A program made the translations under genes and the position numbers. The notes below the pieces were generated by a model. That model ran no database searches. It saw only the letters and a program-made list of their open reading frames with translations, and was not told the DNA's origin. A stretch of DNA of 64,000 bases from Prevotella sp. P5-50 (GTDB taxonomy: Bacteria > Bacteroidota > Bacteroidia > Bacteroidales > Bacteroidaceae): contig NZ_NPJA01000024.1 in the NCBI RefSeq assembly GCF_002251295.1, positions 1 to 64,000 on the forward strand, in the 5' to 3' direction. Positions 18,272 to 27,900 of the stretch are shown here, in pieces; the first letter of the stretch is position 1, and each line of letters starts with the position of its first letter.

Positions 18272-18867
18272 CGTTATTTTCTCTGCCTGTCCTATCCACA
18301 TTTATATGGAAAATTGCATTTTCCGCTTCTGCATTCACTTTCTACAGTGTCGGGCAGAGGCGTTTCCACTCAGATTTCTATGCTATCAAGCAGTTTGGAT
18401 GCCAACGACAAAGAACTTCGTTTCTTCGGCCAAGTGACAGCTAAGATTTTCCTCAAAAACAGCACATAATTCAAGAAAAAAACGTAACTTTACGCTCAAT
18501 AACTTCAAACTGGACCGTATTTTTAGTTTCCAACCTATACAATATTCTTAATAAGTTATTGTTTTAAGTTTATTTCGTTTGATGTAATTATATAGACTTC
18601 ACATCTCCCGTTCAGGATTTCCGTTGCAAAATTACAACATTTATTCAGAACAACGTTTTTATTTTTTTGACGAATTTTTATAAATTACGAAAGTCATCGG
18701 AAATTTCTGTGTTTTTTTCCACACATTCCGCCATCATCATATAACTTTCCACCTGTCATTTGGTTTCCTTTCCCCCCTATTACAAGCGGTTTTATTAGTA
18801 AATTCGGCTCGATAATCGGAGTCAGAATCGCTTTCACTCAGAAAACAAGAAGAAATTATCATTTTTC
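18272..18867. other. Intergenic, no gene seen
   Basis: About 600 AT-rich bases between the receptor gene and tRNA-Arg. Open frames here are short and without motifs. No hairpin-plus-T terminator, tRNA or riboswitch fold was recognised. Confidence 0.5.
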
Positions 18868-18899
18868 TTTGGTTTTTCACTTACTTCTTTGTACCTTTG
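18868..18899 (+). promoter_or_regulatory. Promoter of tRNA-Arg
   Basis: TTTG (18868-18871), 20 bases, then TACCTTTG (18892-18899), a complete Bacteroidetes consensus. It ends 13 bases before the tRNA. Confidence 0.85.
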
Positions 18900-18912
18900 C
18901 AGCCGAAAAGTT

Positions 18913-18987
18913 GGTTCCGTAGCTCAGTTGGATTAGAGCAACGCCCTTCTAAGGCGTGGGTCTAGGGTTCGAATCCCTACGGAATCA
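18913..18987 (+). tRNA. tRNA-Arg (TCT)
   Basis: 75 nt. The acceptor GGTTCCG pairs with CGGAATC, with one G-T pair. The D-arm is AGCTC..GAGC; the anticodon stem ACGCC/GGCGT presents TCT at 18948-18950; the T-arm is GGGTTCGAATCCC. The discriminator is A and CCA is not encoded. Reads AGA (and AGG by wobble). Confidence 0.96.
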
Positions 18988-18991
18988 CTTC

Positions 18992-19023
18992 AAAAAAGAG
19001 AATCAGCAATGGTTCTCTTTTTT
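18992..19023 (+). terminator. Terminator of tRNA-Arg
   Basis: An AAAAGAGAA/TTCTCTTTT stem with a ten-base loop followed by a T run, 5 bases after the tRNA. Confidence 0.85.
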
Positions 19024-19467
19024 GTATTTAATAGGTAGTAAAAAACATACAAATACAGTACACCTTCTAAGCTGTCAATAAAATCAAACTAAAATTAGAA
19101 TCATTAAGACGCCACGTAGGCACGTATTGAACATTTACTCAGACAACAATGCTTATGCCAACCTGTTCAAGACAGACTTTGGTTAAAGGCCATGCTTTTC
19201 TGGTTAAACCGGCGTATTACCTCAAGTCGCTTTATGGGGTAAGGGGATTTTGTGTTTAAAAAGTTTCTATTATGCAAGGAATATGTACAATAAAAGAATT
19301 TTTGTCGTTTTACAAGCAAAATCACACTAAACCCTATTGGTTGCGGATTTGAGAAAGAATATACGGAAAGACTTTCTCTGCTAATTTAAGGAATATTGTT
19401 TTTATATATGTATAACAGATGTTTTTGTGCCAATAGCAATATCATTGTCTTCTTTTTATGATCTGTA
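19024..19467. other. Intergenic, possible decayed coding remnant
   Basis: No full gene. On the plus strand near 19110-19185 a stopped frame reads RRHVLNIYSDNNAYANLF, and another nearby reads HAFLVKPAYYLKSLYG. Both look protein-like but are short and lack starts. Could be a relic; I cannot name it. Confidence 0.3.
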
Positions 19468-20187
19468 TTAACGGACTGTCATGTGAAAACAACCCTGTTT
19501 CACTTCGTATTTGATGTAACACCGGTCTTGTTCACGTATATCGCGAAGCACTTGTGTTAAGACCCATTTCAAAGTATCGTTGCGAACAGGACGCATCACG
19601 GGATGATAACGGTTGTAACAAACATCGAACGTAGTGCCGAAAAGATGGCAGCTGCGCTCGGTGGCATTGCCATTACGGCGACGCAATTTATCAACATCTT
19701 CCTCACTACGCAATACGCTGGTTACAATCAGTTGATTGATGGGTATTCCCTTGACATAAAGACTATCATAGAAAGCCTGACCTATGTCTTGCAGCAATAC
19801 TGCCGCACGAGGCACAAGATAAGGCAGGGAACTCCGGAGATGATCTACATGATAATAAGGACTTGAGGCAATATAAACCAACTCCTTTTTACGTGCTTCC
19901 GCATCAGCACGATTGGCAACAGGACGAACACCCAGGCGCTCAGCAGCGGCAAGTTGCACTTGCTGGCTATCGGGAAAGGTCGTCTTGTAAGGAGGCACAT
20001 AACCAATCTTGTGAGGTTTTTCTCCTATCTCCGCCACGACAGCCGGAACATTCTGAACAGTATCTGTCACGACAGCCTCGTTGGTTTCAGTAGAATCACA
20101 ACAGCCCAACAAAGGCTCTTTAATCACGGCCAATGCCACTACAACGGCATAGAAGACGGTGACATATTTTCTTTTTGATATTTTCAT
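19468..20187 (-). CDS. DUF5715 family protein (M15-like peptidase fold), lipoprotein
   Basis: 239 aa. The N-terminal helix leads to a lipobox-like LLGC near residue 28, so probably lipid-anchored. The C-terminal half has SVLRSEEDVDKLRRRNGNAT, then SCHLFGTTFDV (SxHxxGxxxD type) and a final CFHMTVR. These are the spacing and ligands of the D-Ala-D-Ala carboxypeptidase M15 fold, so zinc-dependent cell-wall peptide hydrolysis is plausible. The DUF5715 assignment is from memory. It starts 18 bases after the feoB stop and is probably cotranscribed with it. Confidence 0.75.
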   Translation of the reverse strand: MKISKRKYVTVFYAVVVALAVIKEPLLGCCDSTETNEAVVTDTVQNVPAVVAEIGEKPHKIGYVPPYKTTFPDSQQVQLAAAERLGVRPVANRADAEARKKELVYIASSPYYHVDHLRSSLPYLVPRAAVLLQDIGQAFYDSLYVKGIPINQLIVTSVLRSEEDVDKLRRRNGNATERSCHLFGTTFDVCYNRYHPVMRPVRNDTLKWVLTQVLRDIREQDRCYIKYEVKQGCFHMTVR

Positions 20188-20205
20188 TTTTATGAGTTAC
20201 CGTTT

Positions 20206-22587
20206 CTAAAACAAACTCCCAATTTGATAGACTAACATGCTGACAATCCATGCTATTGCCGTGGTGTAGAAGGCAGAGAAAGCAGCCCAAGACCACGATC
20301 CTGTTTCGTTGCGTATGGCAATGACCGTAGCTATACAGGGGAAATACAATAATACAAACAGCAGATAGCTGAAGGCAGCAAGCGGTGTGATGCCATCGGC
20401 AAGCATCTGATAGCGCAAGCGGCTATATTTGGCAGTATCGTCGCTGAACGAGTCATCATCGCCAAACGAGTCGTCGCCACTGTAAATAACACCTATTGTA
20501 GAAGCCACGATTTCCTTTGCACCCACACCGGCAATGAGGCTGACATCGAGTTTCCAGTTGAAACCTTGCAGCTCGAAAACCGGTTCTACGGCCTTACCTA
20601 TACTGCCAATATAGGATTGCTCCTTTTGTTGGACAGGTGATAATGATTCATCGTGGGGGAAATAACCTAACGCCCAGACGACGATGGAAGCCACGAGAAT
20701 GATACCACCCATCTTCTTGAGATACTCTTTACCTTTCTCCCACGTATGTCTGCCAATGGCTTTGGGAGTTGGCCAGCGGTAAGGAGGCAATTCCATCACA
20801 AAAGGAGTATCTTCGCCCTTGACAACAAATGACGAGAACACCTTGCTGACTATGATTGCCACAATCACACCAATGACATACAGCATGATCATCACCCATG
20901 AACGGTATTGGGCAGCAAAAAACGTTCCTATGATCATAATATAAATAGGTAGGCGCGCCGAGCACGACATGAAAGGCAAGATAAGCATCGTGATAAGACG
21001 AGAGCGCCGACTCTCTATGGTGCGCGTAGCCATGATGGCAGGAACATTACAACCAAATCCCATGATAAGAGGGATGAACGATTTACCATGCAGCCCCATC
21101 TTATGCATCAACTTATCCATAATAAAAGCTGCACGTGCCATATAGCCGCTATCTTCCATCAGCGAGATGAAAAAATAGAGAATCAATATCTGAGGCAAGA
21201 AAACAATAACTGCTCCTACTCCACCAATCACGCCATCAACAAGCATGGAACGCAAGGGACCTTCGGGCATCAGCGCAGAAGCCTGTTCGCCCAACCATGA
21301 AACGGCAGACTCTATCCAGTCCATCGGATACTGGCCCAACGAGAAAGTGGTCTGGAACATCACATAGAGAATCAAAAAGAAGATGGGAAAGCCCAGATAT
21401 TTATTGGAAAGCACATCATCTATAAAATGCGTCATGCGGTAAGTATCTTCCTTGGTGCCTTGCCGAAAGCCCGCTTCTGTCAGAGCGCCATGAATAAAGC
21501 CATACTTCGCATCCATAATGGCAGTTTCAGAGTCAGTCTTTTTCTCCTCTTTCACACGAAGTTCTGCTGCGTCACGCGCTGCCATAATCTCTTTGGCATT
21601 CTCCATCTTCGCCACATAAGCCTCTGCCCGGTCATCATGCTCAAGAAGTTTGATGGCCATATAGCGAGTTGAAAAAAGCGTGCGAACCACCACGTTGCAC
21701 TTCAGGTACTGTTGGATATGGGCAATACCGGACTCTATCTCGTGACCATGGTTGATGTGAATATGGCGAACAGACGCGTTGCAGTCTTCAAATACGCTGA
21801 TGACCTCACGAAACAGCTCCTGGACTCCCCGACCCGATTTGAATGACGTACAAACAAAAGGCACACCAAAAAGCGTTGACAGCGTTTGAGTGTCTAACGT
21901 GTCTCCTCGGCGTTCAAACTCATCATACATATTGAGTGCGCAAACCATTCTGACGTTCATGTCAACAAGTTGAGTTGTCAGATAAAGATTACGCTCGAGA
22001 TTGGAAGAGTCTATCACGTTGATGACAACATCGGGATGACGTTTCATCAGATGCTCACGCACGTAGAGTTCCTCCGGACTGTAACAGGAGAGCGAATAGG
22101 TGCCGGGAAGATCCGTAAGATTAAAGACAAACCCGTCGCACGTCGCACGAGCCTCGCTGGCATCAACCGTCACACCACTGTAATTACCCACATGCCCGTG
22201 AGCACCACTGGCGAAATTGAAAAGCGACGTCTTACCACAGTTCGGATTACCTATCAGAGCCACATTGATGGTATTGCCAACATGTGCTGGCAAAGATTGG
22301 TCGCAAGTGTCTTGAACTGTATCTGTCATGGTTCCATGATTCACAACGGGTTGCTGATGGGATGGGTCAGTATCCACCACAATCATCTCAGCCTCTTGCC
22401 TACGCAGACTGATTTCATAGCCCATTACCTTATATTTGACAGGGTCCTGCAATGGTGCATTAAGCAAAACCTCTACATCTTTTCCTCTGACAAATCCCAT
22501 CTCTACGATGCGTTTTCGGAAGCTGCCATGGCCTTGTACCGTCACTATCGTGGCATGTTGCCCCGTTTTCAGATCGGATAGTTTCAT
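20206..22587 (-). CDS. feoB: Fused FeoA-FeoB ferrous iron transporter
   Basis: 793 aa. Residues 1-75 are a FeoA-like SH3 domain (MKLSDLKTGQHATIVTV, ending MIVVD). A G domain follows with GNPNCGKTSLFN (G1), VGNYSGVTVD (switch), DLPGTYSL (G3) and ALNMYDEF (G4). The rest is a polytopic FeoB permease containing the paired Gate motifs (ILPFMSCSARLPIY and a later VASIVVWALGY region). Imports Fe2+ across the inner membrane in a GTP-linked process. The FeoA fusion is usual in Bacteroidetes. A TAATTTTG box lies 26 bases upstream. Confidence 0.96.
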   Translation of the reverse strand: MKLSDLKTGQHATIVTVQGHGSFRKRIVEMGFVRGKDVEVLLNAPLQDPVKYKVMGYEISLRRQEAEMIVVDTDPSHQQPVVNHGTMTDTVQDTCDQSLPAHVGNTINVALIGNPNCGKTSLFNFASGAHGHVGNYSGVTVDASEARATCDGFVFNLTDLPGTYSLSCYSPEELYVREHLMKRHPDVVINVIDSSNLERNLYLTTQLVDMNVRMVCALNMYDEFERRGDTLDTQTLSTLFGVPFVCTSFKSGRGVQELFREVISVFEDCNASVRHIHINHGHEIESGIAHIQQYLKCNVVVRTLFSTRYMAIKLLEHDDRAEAYVAKMENAKEIMAARDAAELRVKEEKKTDSETAIMDAKYGFIHGALTEAGFRQGTKEDTYRMTHFIDDVLSNKYLGFPIFFLILYVMFQTTFSLGQYPMDWIESAVSWLGEQASALMPEGPLRSMLVDGVIGGVGAVIVFLPQILILYFFISLMEDSGYMARAAFIMDKLMHKMGLHGKSFIPLIMGFGCNVPAIMATRTIESRRSRLITMLILPFMSCSARLPIYIMIIGTFFAAQYRSWVMIMLYVIGVIVAIIVSKVFSSFVVKGEDTPFVMELPPYRWPTPKAIGRHTWEKGKEYLKKMGGIILVASIVVWALGYFPHDESLSPVQQKEQSYIGSIGKAVEPVFELQGFNWKLDVSLIAGVGAKEIVASTIGVIYSGDDSFGDDDSFSDDTAKYSRLRYQMLADGITPLAAFSYLLFVLLYFPCIATVIAIRNETGSWSWAAFSAFYTTAIAWIVSMLVYQIGSLF

Positions 22588-22612
22588 TTGCTATACTTTA
22601 AAAATACGAGTG

Positions 22613-22620
22613 CAAAATTA
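22613..22620 (-). promoter_or_regulatory. -7 box of feoB
   Basis: TAATTTTG on the minus strand, 25 bases from the ATG. No Fur box was identified with confidence. Confidence 0.5.
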
Positions 22621-22906
22621 GTAAATTATCTGCAAATAAGGCAAAAACCATACTATAAATCATCAAAAATAGGTATTCCTAAATGAAATGGATTCTAAAG
22701 TTTTTACAAGGGAATAGATACCAAACTCATAAATACATGTCGTGGGGATAGTCCACGAAAGGAAAAACCTCGAAGTCATCCCGAAGACATCCCGAAGCCG
22801 AGAACGAGTCATCAACTCCTATTCTTTTCAACTTATGAATGAGAAACAAGCACTTTTTTCTCCGCAAACCTTTACGCAGAAAAATGGGACATAAATTAAT
22901 CTTTTT

Positions 22907-22937
22907 TTTGCAGTTTCGCAATTAGTTCGTAACTTTG
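22907..22937 (+). promoter_or_regulatory. Promoter of uxaB
   Basis: TTTG (22907-22910), 19 bases, then TAACTTTG (22930-22937), matching the Bacteroidetes consensus. The ATG is at 22974, giving a leader of about 32 bases. The remaining 22621-22906 stretch is AT-rich and holds no gene I can support. Confidence 0.8.
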
Positions 22938-22973
22938 CCCTACATTTAAAAACAATCTATAAAATATTAAGAA

Positions 22974-24413
22974 ATGAAACCGTTAAACAAACATTTCGCA
23001 CCTAAGAGTGTGATGCCTGAAAAGGTGATTCAGTTTGGTGAAGGAAACTTCCTTCGTGCTTTTGTTGATTGGATTATCTGGAACATGGACCAGAAAACCG
23101 ATTTCAATGGTAGCGTAGTTGTTGTACAGCCTATAGAAAGAGGTATGGCAGACTGGCTTAACGGACAAGACGGTCTTTACCACGTTAATCTTCAGGGTCG
23201 TGAAAACGGAAAGCCCGTCAATACGCTTGAGCGAATCGATGTGATCAGTCGCGCTTTGAATCCTTATTCACAGAACGATGCATTCATGGCATTGGCAGAC
23301 CAGCCTGAGATGCGTTTCGTCATTAGCAACACCACAGAAGCCGGTATTGCTTTTGACCCTGCTTGCAAGTTGGATGATAAACCTGCATCTTCATATCCTG
23401 GCAAACTCGTACAGTTGCTTTATCGCCGTTATCAGACTTTCAACGGAGATCCCACTAAAGGACTTATCATCTTCCCTTGTGAATTGATTTTCCTCAACGG
23501 ACACGTACTGAAGGATTGCATCTATAAATACATCGAACTGTGGCAGTTGGGTGATGCTTTCAAGAAATGGTTTGAAGAAGCTTGTGGCGTTTATGCCACT
23601 CTCGTGGATCGTATCGTTCCAGGATTCCCACGCAAGGAAATTGCTGAGATTCAGGAAAAGATTTCTTACCGCGACAACCTTGTTGTACAGGCAGAGACAT
23701 TCCACCTCTGGGTGATTGAAGCTCCTAAGGAAGTAGCTAATGAGTTCCCCGCAGACAAAGCTGGTCTCCATGTGCTCTTCGTTCCTTCGGAGGAACCTTA
23801 CCACAAGCGCAAGGTGACATTGCTCAACGGCCCACACACCGTACTCTCTCCTGTGGCATACCTCAGCGGCGTTAATATTGTACGCGATGCTTGCAACCAT
23901 GAGGTCATCGGTAAATACATCCACAAAGTGCAGTTTGACGAACTGATGCAAACACTCGATTTGCCTATTGAAGAGCTTGAGAAGTTTGCAAGCGATGTTT
24001 TGGAGCGTTTCGACAATCCATACGTTGACCATCAGGTGACCAGCATCATGCTCAACTCATTCCCCAAATTCTGTGCACGCGATCTGCCCGGAGTAAAGAC
24101 CTATCTCGAGCGCAAGGGCGAACTGCCTAAGGGATTGGTATTCGGTTTGGCTGCCATCATCACCTACTACAAAGGTGGCAAGCGTGCTGACGGTGCAGAA
24201 ATCGTTCCTAACGACGACCAGAAGATTATGGATTTGCTCAAGGATCTGTGGGCAACTGGTGACACCCAGAAGGTTGCAGACGGAGTACTCGGTGCCGAGT
24301 TCATCTGGGGAGAAGACCTCAACAAGATCAGCAATCTCAACGGAATGGTTAAACTCTTCCTTGACCTGATTCAAGACAAGGGTATGCTCGAGGCTGTTAA
24401 AACTATTCTTTAA
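22974..24413 (+). CDS. uxaB: Tagaturonate reductase (altronate oxidoreductase)
   Basis: 479 aa, cytosolic, long-chain mannitol-dehydrogenase family. Reduces D-tagaturonate to D-altronate with NADH in galacturonate (pectin) breakdown. VIQFGEGNFLRAFVDWII is the Rossmann GxGxF-type N-terminus; VISNTTEAGI, LIIFPCELI, and KVTLLNGPHT (the Lys and His region of the active site) are family signatures. Length fits UxaB. Monocistronic here, with its own promoter and terminator; the other uxa genes are not in the window. Confidence 0.92.
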   Translation: MKPLNKHFAPKSVMPEKVIQFGEGNFLRAFVDWIIWNMDQKTDFNGSVVVVQPIERGMADWLNGQDGLYHVNLQGRENGKPVNTLERIDVISRALNPYSQNDAFMALADQPEMRFVISNTTEAGIAFDPACKLDDKPASSYPGKLVQLLYRRYQTFNGDPTKGLIIFPCELIFLNGHVLKDCIYKYIELWQLGDAFKKWFEEACGVYATLVDRIVPGFPRKEIAEIQEKISYRDNLVVQAETFHLWVIEAPKEVANEFPADKAGLHVLFVPSEEPYHKRKVTLLNGPHTVLSPVAYLSGVNIVRDACNHEVIGKYIHKVQFDELMQTLDLPIEELEKFASDVLERFDNPYVDHQVTSIMLNSFPKFCARDLPGVKTYLERKGELPKGLVFGLAAIITYYKGGKRADGAEIVPNDDQKIMDLLKDLWATGDTQKVADGVLGAEFIWGEDLNKISNLNGMVKLFLDLIQDKGMLEAVKTIL

Positions 24414-24458
24414 GACATAAGGAATTCTCAAAGGAAAAAAGATATGTTTTCATAACTA

Positions 24459-24491
24459 AAAGGCTACACCTGTTTGGGTGTAGCCCTTTCT
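24459..24491 (+). terminator. Terminator of uxaB, shared with btuC
   Basis: An AAGGCTACACC/GGTGTAGCC stem with a short loop followed by CTTTCTT. A11 to T-rich symmetry lets it also serve the converging btuC gene, whose stop is at 24517. Confidence 0.85.
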
Positions 24492-24516
24492 TATTCGGAA
24501 AATTTTTATAGCACGC

Positions 24517-25527
24517 TTATCGCCTTGAAAGAATAACGTAGATGACAACAGGTGCTCCTATCAAGGGCGTAATGGCATTAAGAGGTATTATCCCACCCTC
24601 ACCAGGTAATACCGTCAATATATTGCAAAGCAAAGCCACAGCACTTCCTGTCAGAATTGTAGCAGGAAGAAGGACCCGATGATTGTCTGTTCCCAACACC
24701 AATCTCGCAATATGCGGTACTGCCAAACCGATAAATGCCACGGGACCGCAAAAAGCCGTGATTACAGCAGTAAGGACACCTGTAACCAGCAACAGCCAGT
24801 TGCGTACACGTATAATGTTTACGCCAAGGTTTTCAGCATAGCGATCTCCCAAGACCAAGGCATTGAGAGGCTTGACAAGAGCTAAAGAAACAGCCAAGGT
24901 TATCAAAGTTATCACACTAAAAGTAGGAAGCATTTTCAGCGAAACACCTCCAAAAGATCCCATTCCCCATACCATATACGATTTCACCCCTTCATCTGTT
25001 GCAAAAAAATTGAGCAAGGAAATGGCAGAACCAGCCATATATCCTATCATTATGCCAACAATCAGCAACATCACATGACTTCGCACCAATGTAGAAAAGA
25101 AAAAGATCAACGCCATGACACCCATAGCTCCTGCAAATGCAGCAAGAAGAACAGCCATGAAACCGCCAATGCTGACAGTTCCAGCCGAAACGCTTCCACC
25201 GAAAAACAACATCACCAAGGCTACACCAAGGCCTGCACCACTATTAACACCAAAAATGCTGGGACCTGCCAACGGATTACGAAACGCCGTTTGCAAGATA
25301 AGTCCGCAAACAGCTAAAGAAGCACCACAAAGCATGGCAGTAACAGCCTGAGGGAGGCGCGATTCAATCACGATATACTGCCAACTGGGCTTGACGGACT
25401 CTTCTCCAATCAGAATGCGAAATGTTTCGCTCACAGGAATCGAGACAGAACCAATCAATAGGCTCACCACAAAAAACAAGAGCACCATGATGCCAAGCAT
25501 GATGCATGAAATGTAGCCTTTGTTCAT
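24517..25527 (-). CDS. btuC: FecCD-family ABC permease, vitamin B12 importer (BtuC)
   Basis: 336 aa with about ten membrane helices. LPQAVTAMLCGASLAVCGLI, NPLAGPSIFGVNSGAGLGV, and the C-terminal GPVAFIGLAVPHIARL (the coupling-helix region) are FecCD/BtuC hallmarks. Assigned to corrinoid import because it is the last gene of the riboswitch-led btuB-btuG-btuF cluster. The start overlaps the btuF stop by ATGA. No btuD ATPase follows; next is the uxaB terminator. Confidence 0.9.
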   Translation of the reverse strand: MNKGYISCIMLGIMVLLFFVVSLLIGSVSIPVSETFRILIGEESVKPSWQYIVIESRLPQAVTAMLCGASLAVCGLILQTAFRNPLAGPSIFGVNSGAGLGVALVMLFFGGSVSAGTVSIGGFMAVLLAAFAGAMGVMALIFFFSTLVRSHVMLLIVGIMIGYMAGSAISLLNFFATDEGVKSYMVWGMGSFGGVSLKMLPTFSVITLITLAVSLALVKPLNALVLGDRYAENLGVNIIRVRNWLLLVTGVLTAVITAFCGPVAFIGLAVPHIARLVLGTDNHRVLLPATILTGSAVALLCNILTVLPGEGGIIPLNAITPLIGAPVVIYVILSRR

Positions 25528-26660
25528 TTTGTATTTTCGAAATAGCGTAAGTGTTTTGATTGGATCAAATTCGGATGAAGTATCTGGATGATGTCAGAAA
25601 GCAATAGGTCAGGACGAAATGGAGTTTCTTCATAAAAAGATGTCTTCTCTACATTACATCCATAAACTTCATTCTGACGAAATGCTTTCAGCATCTTATA
25701 ACCGTCGCGCTCCCCTAATAGATCTGCCTTCGTATAGGTATGGTCACTACTATAACGGAACAGCCAGACGTCAGCTTCGCCAGCTCGTTCTAAAACATTC
25801 TCAAAGGGCAGAGCCAGACTTCCTCCATGGGTATCGTTCTCCCAAGGGTAGTCACCACCCGCATCTTTAACCATCTGCCCAATGGTGCTGCGTCCACCGG
25901 GAACATGCCATACAGAACCTGTCATCTTGTCGAAAAGCACAGTACGGCGATGTCCTCCATGACGAGCCTTTGAAGCTTGTTGTTGAAGCATGTGGTAACA
26001 GCTATCTACACAAGCGAAAAGGCTGTCTGCCTCCTGTTCACGTCCAAGAAGCAATCCATAGAATCGCATCCATTCTGCACGTGCCAACGGAGAGTTTTCC
26101 ATATACTCTGCACATTCTACAATAGGAATATTGATTTCCTCAACCTTTCCATAGCCACCGCTGTTTTCAAAAGGAGAAAGCATGATTATATCGGGCTTCA
26201 CATCCATAATCTTCTCTACCATGGGTTGCATTCCACTACCGCAATCTGCTATTTTACCAGCTTTTACCCCTTGTTGGACAAATGGCAGTTTGATATATTT
26301 CAAATCAGCAACAGCCACTATCTTGTCCTGTGCTCCAAGCATACCGAGTAAAGAACAATGAACTGTGGTAAATACAGCAGAATGCTCTACGGGTGTACGG
26401 ATAATGGTAGCCTGTGCAGGCAGTAATGCTTGATCTGGTAACTGTTCGTCTTTCGGAACCAATACATAGGTATGAAGAGTCTTCCCTGATTTCCAAGGAT
26501 TACGGATTTGAGCCATCGTATATCCCTCATGACGCACAATAGTCAACAAAGAGGAATATTTTAAATGAAGCGTGTCGCCACCATCCTGCACTTCGGCCAT
26601 TCGGCCTCCGCAGGATGACAGCAACACGGTCATCATTCCAAACAGGATGAACTGACGCAT
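25524..26660 (-). CDS. btuF: Periplasmic corrinoid-binding protein (BtuF-like)
   Basis: 378 aa, type III substrate-binding fold. Lipobox LLSSC near residue 16, so membrane-anchored. DIIMLSPFENSGGYGKV and KIADCGSGMQPMVEKIM fit the first lobe, then a long helix and TVLFDKMTGSVWHVPGGRST, the second lobe. Works with BtuC. The family alone does not separate B12 from siderophore binding; the cobalamin riboswitch context decides. Coupled to btuC and 10 bases after btuG. Confidence 0.86.
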   Translation of the reverse strand: MRQFILFGMMTVLLSSCGGRMAEVQDGGDTLHLKYSSLLTIVRHEGYTMAQIRNPWKSGKTLHTYVLVPKDEQLPDQALLPAQATIIRTPVEHSAVFTTVHCSLLGMLGAQDKIVAVADLKYIKLPFVQQGVKAGKIADCGSGMQPMVEKIMDVKPDIIMLSPFENSGGYGKVEEINIPIVECAEYMENSPLARAEWMRFYGLLLGREQEADSLFACVDSCYHMLQQQASKARHGGHRRTVLFDKMTGSVWHVPGGRSTIGQMVKDAGGDYPWENDTHGGSLALPFENVLERAGEADVWLFRYSSDHTYTKADLLGERDGYKMLKAFRQNEVYGCNVEKTSFYEETPFRPDLLLSDIIQILHPNLIQSKHLRYFENTK

Positions 26661-26670
26661 CTCTGTCTAT

Positions 26671-27882
26671 TTAATATTTGATCACATTAGTGGTAACGTT
26701 GAAAGCAAAAGCGCAAGGACCTACACCTGCAGTAGCGCCCCACACATTAGCATTCTTTGAAGCGGATACAAAAACGCCATGTTGTGAATATTCAACGTTG
26801 AACATGAAGATCTTGCTATTTGCCTTATAATCAGTTTTGCCAGTATCAGCATTCTTCACGTTAGAAGCAATGAACACGGTACCGACAACCGGATCAACAC
26901 CAATACATGCAGGGATAATCTCGTTATTAGTATCTGTGTAGAAAGTAGATGTTCCCTGGCTTAAAAGATTATAGACCTGATAAGTAGTCTTGACTGGTTT
27001 GTAAGAAGCATCGAACTCAGTATAATAACCAAAGATATTGCTACCAATGCAATCCATGTCGTTGGCATCCATCAGACGTGTCACCTCGTTATTTTTGGCA
27101 GAAATCTTATATACACCAGACTTCTTATCGCCATAGTTTCCAAAATCAAGTACATACATATCGCCAGCAGCAGTCAAGACAATCTTCTGTGGATTGACAA
27201 TATTATCATTCTTAATCAGACTTCCAGAACCTGTAGTCAGGTCGATAATAGAAATAGAAGGTTTGGTACATGCTGCATAATCAGAATTGCAGACATACAG
27301 TTTTTTATCTGCCACGCTGATGCCCTCTGGGAAAGAACCAGCCTCATAGATACCTTGTCGAGTGAATGTTGTGGTGTCAATTGCAACTACATATCCATTA
27401 CCTTTAGTTGTAGCGTTCCAATTCTCATCATACGAAGATTCAGACTTGCCGTAGAATGAAATATACACCTTGTCGCCTGAAGCTGTAAGGTGACGAGGTT
27501 TGAGACAACCCTCACCAAAAGTCACATTGGTCTTGATCTGTCTGAGAGACTTCAATGTCTTGGCATCAACCACTTCAAGAGTATTCTCACCAGTTACGGC
27601 AATATACATCTTACTACCATAAACCAAAGCATCATTAGGAGTACCACCTAAGGAACGACCATTCTGTGCTTGGAACTGCTTGTTGGCAACCTGATTAGAG
27701 GTATAATCGAGGTATGAAACGCTACCATCGATGTTGCTGCTCATGTTTCCACTACATACAAGGAATGCACCTTTTGTTACAGGAACAATGTATTCATGCT
27801 GTTCATTGTCGTTGTCATCACACGCGGTAAACATAGCTGCTCCCATGAGCAGTACTGCCATACTTAATAAATGTTTTTTCAT
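26671..27882 (-). CDS. btuG: Surface B12-binding beta-propeller lipoprotein (BtuG-like)
   Basis: 403 aa. A lipobox (MFTAC) near residue 21 is followed by DDNDNE, the acidic signal that sends Bacteroidetes lipoproteins to the cell surface. The mature part repeats YncE-like blades (NTLEVVDAKTLKSLRQI, ISVADKKLYVCNSDY, AGDMYVLDFGNYG), consistent with a seven-bladed DUF5074/YncE propeller. In Bacteroides, BtuG of this type captures B12 with very high affinity and hands it to BtuB. Its position directly after btuB and under the riboswitch supports that role. Confidence 0.84.
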   Translation of the reverse strand: MKKHLLSMAVLLMGAAMFTACDDNDNEQHEYIVPVTKGAFLVCSGNMSSNIDGSVSYLDYTSNQVANKQFQAQNGRSLGGTPNDALVYGSKMYIAVTGENTLEVVDAKTLKSLRQIKTNVTFGEGCLKPRHLTASGDKVYISFYGKSESSYDENWNATTKGNGYVVAIDTTTFTRQGIYEAGSFPEGISVADKKLYVCNSDYAACTKPSISIIDLTTGSGSLIKNDNIVNPQKIVLTAAGDMYVLDFGNYGDKKSGVYKISAKNNEVTRLMDANDMDCIGSNIFGYYTEFDASYKPVKTTYQVYNLLSQGTSTFYTDTNNEIIPACIGVDPVVGTVFIASNVKNADTGKTDYKANSKIFMFNVEYSQHGVFVSASKNANVWGATAGVGPCAFAFNVTTNVIKY

Positions 27883-27900
27883 TTTGAATAAATAATTTAA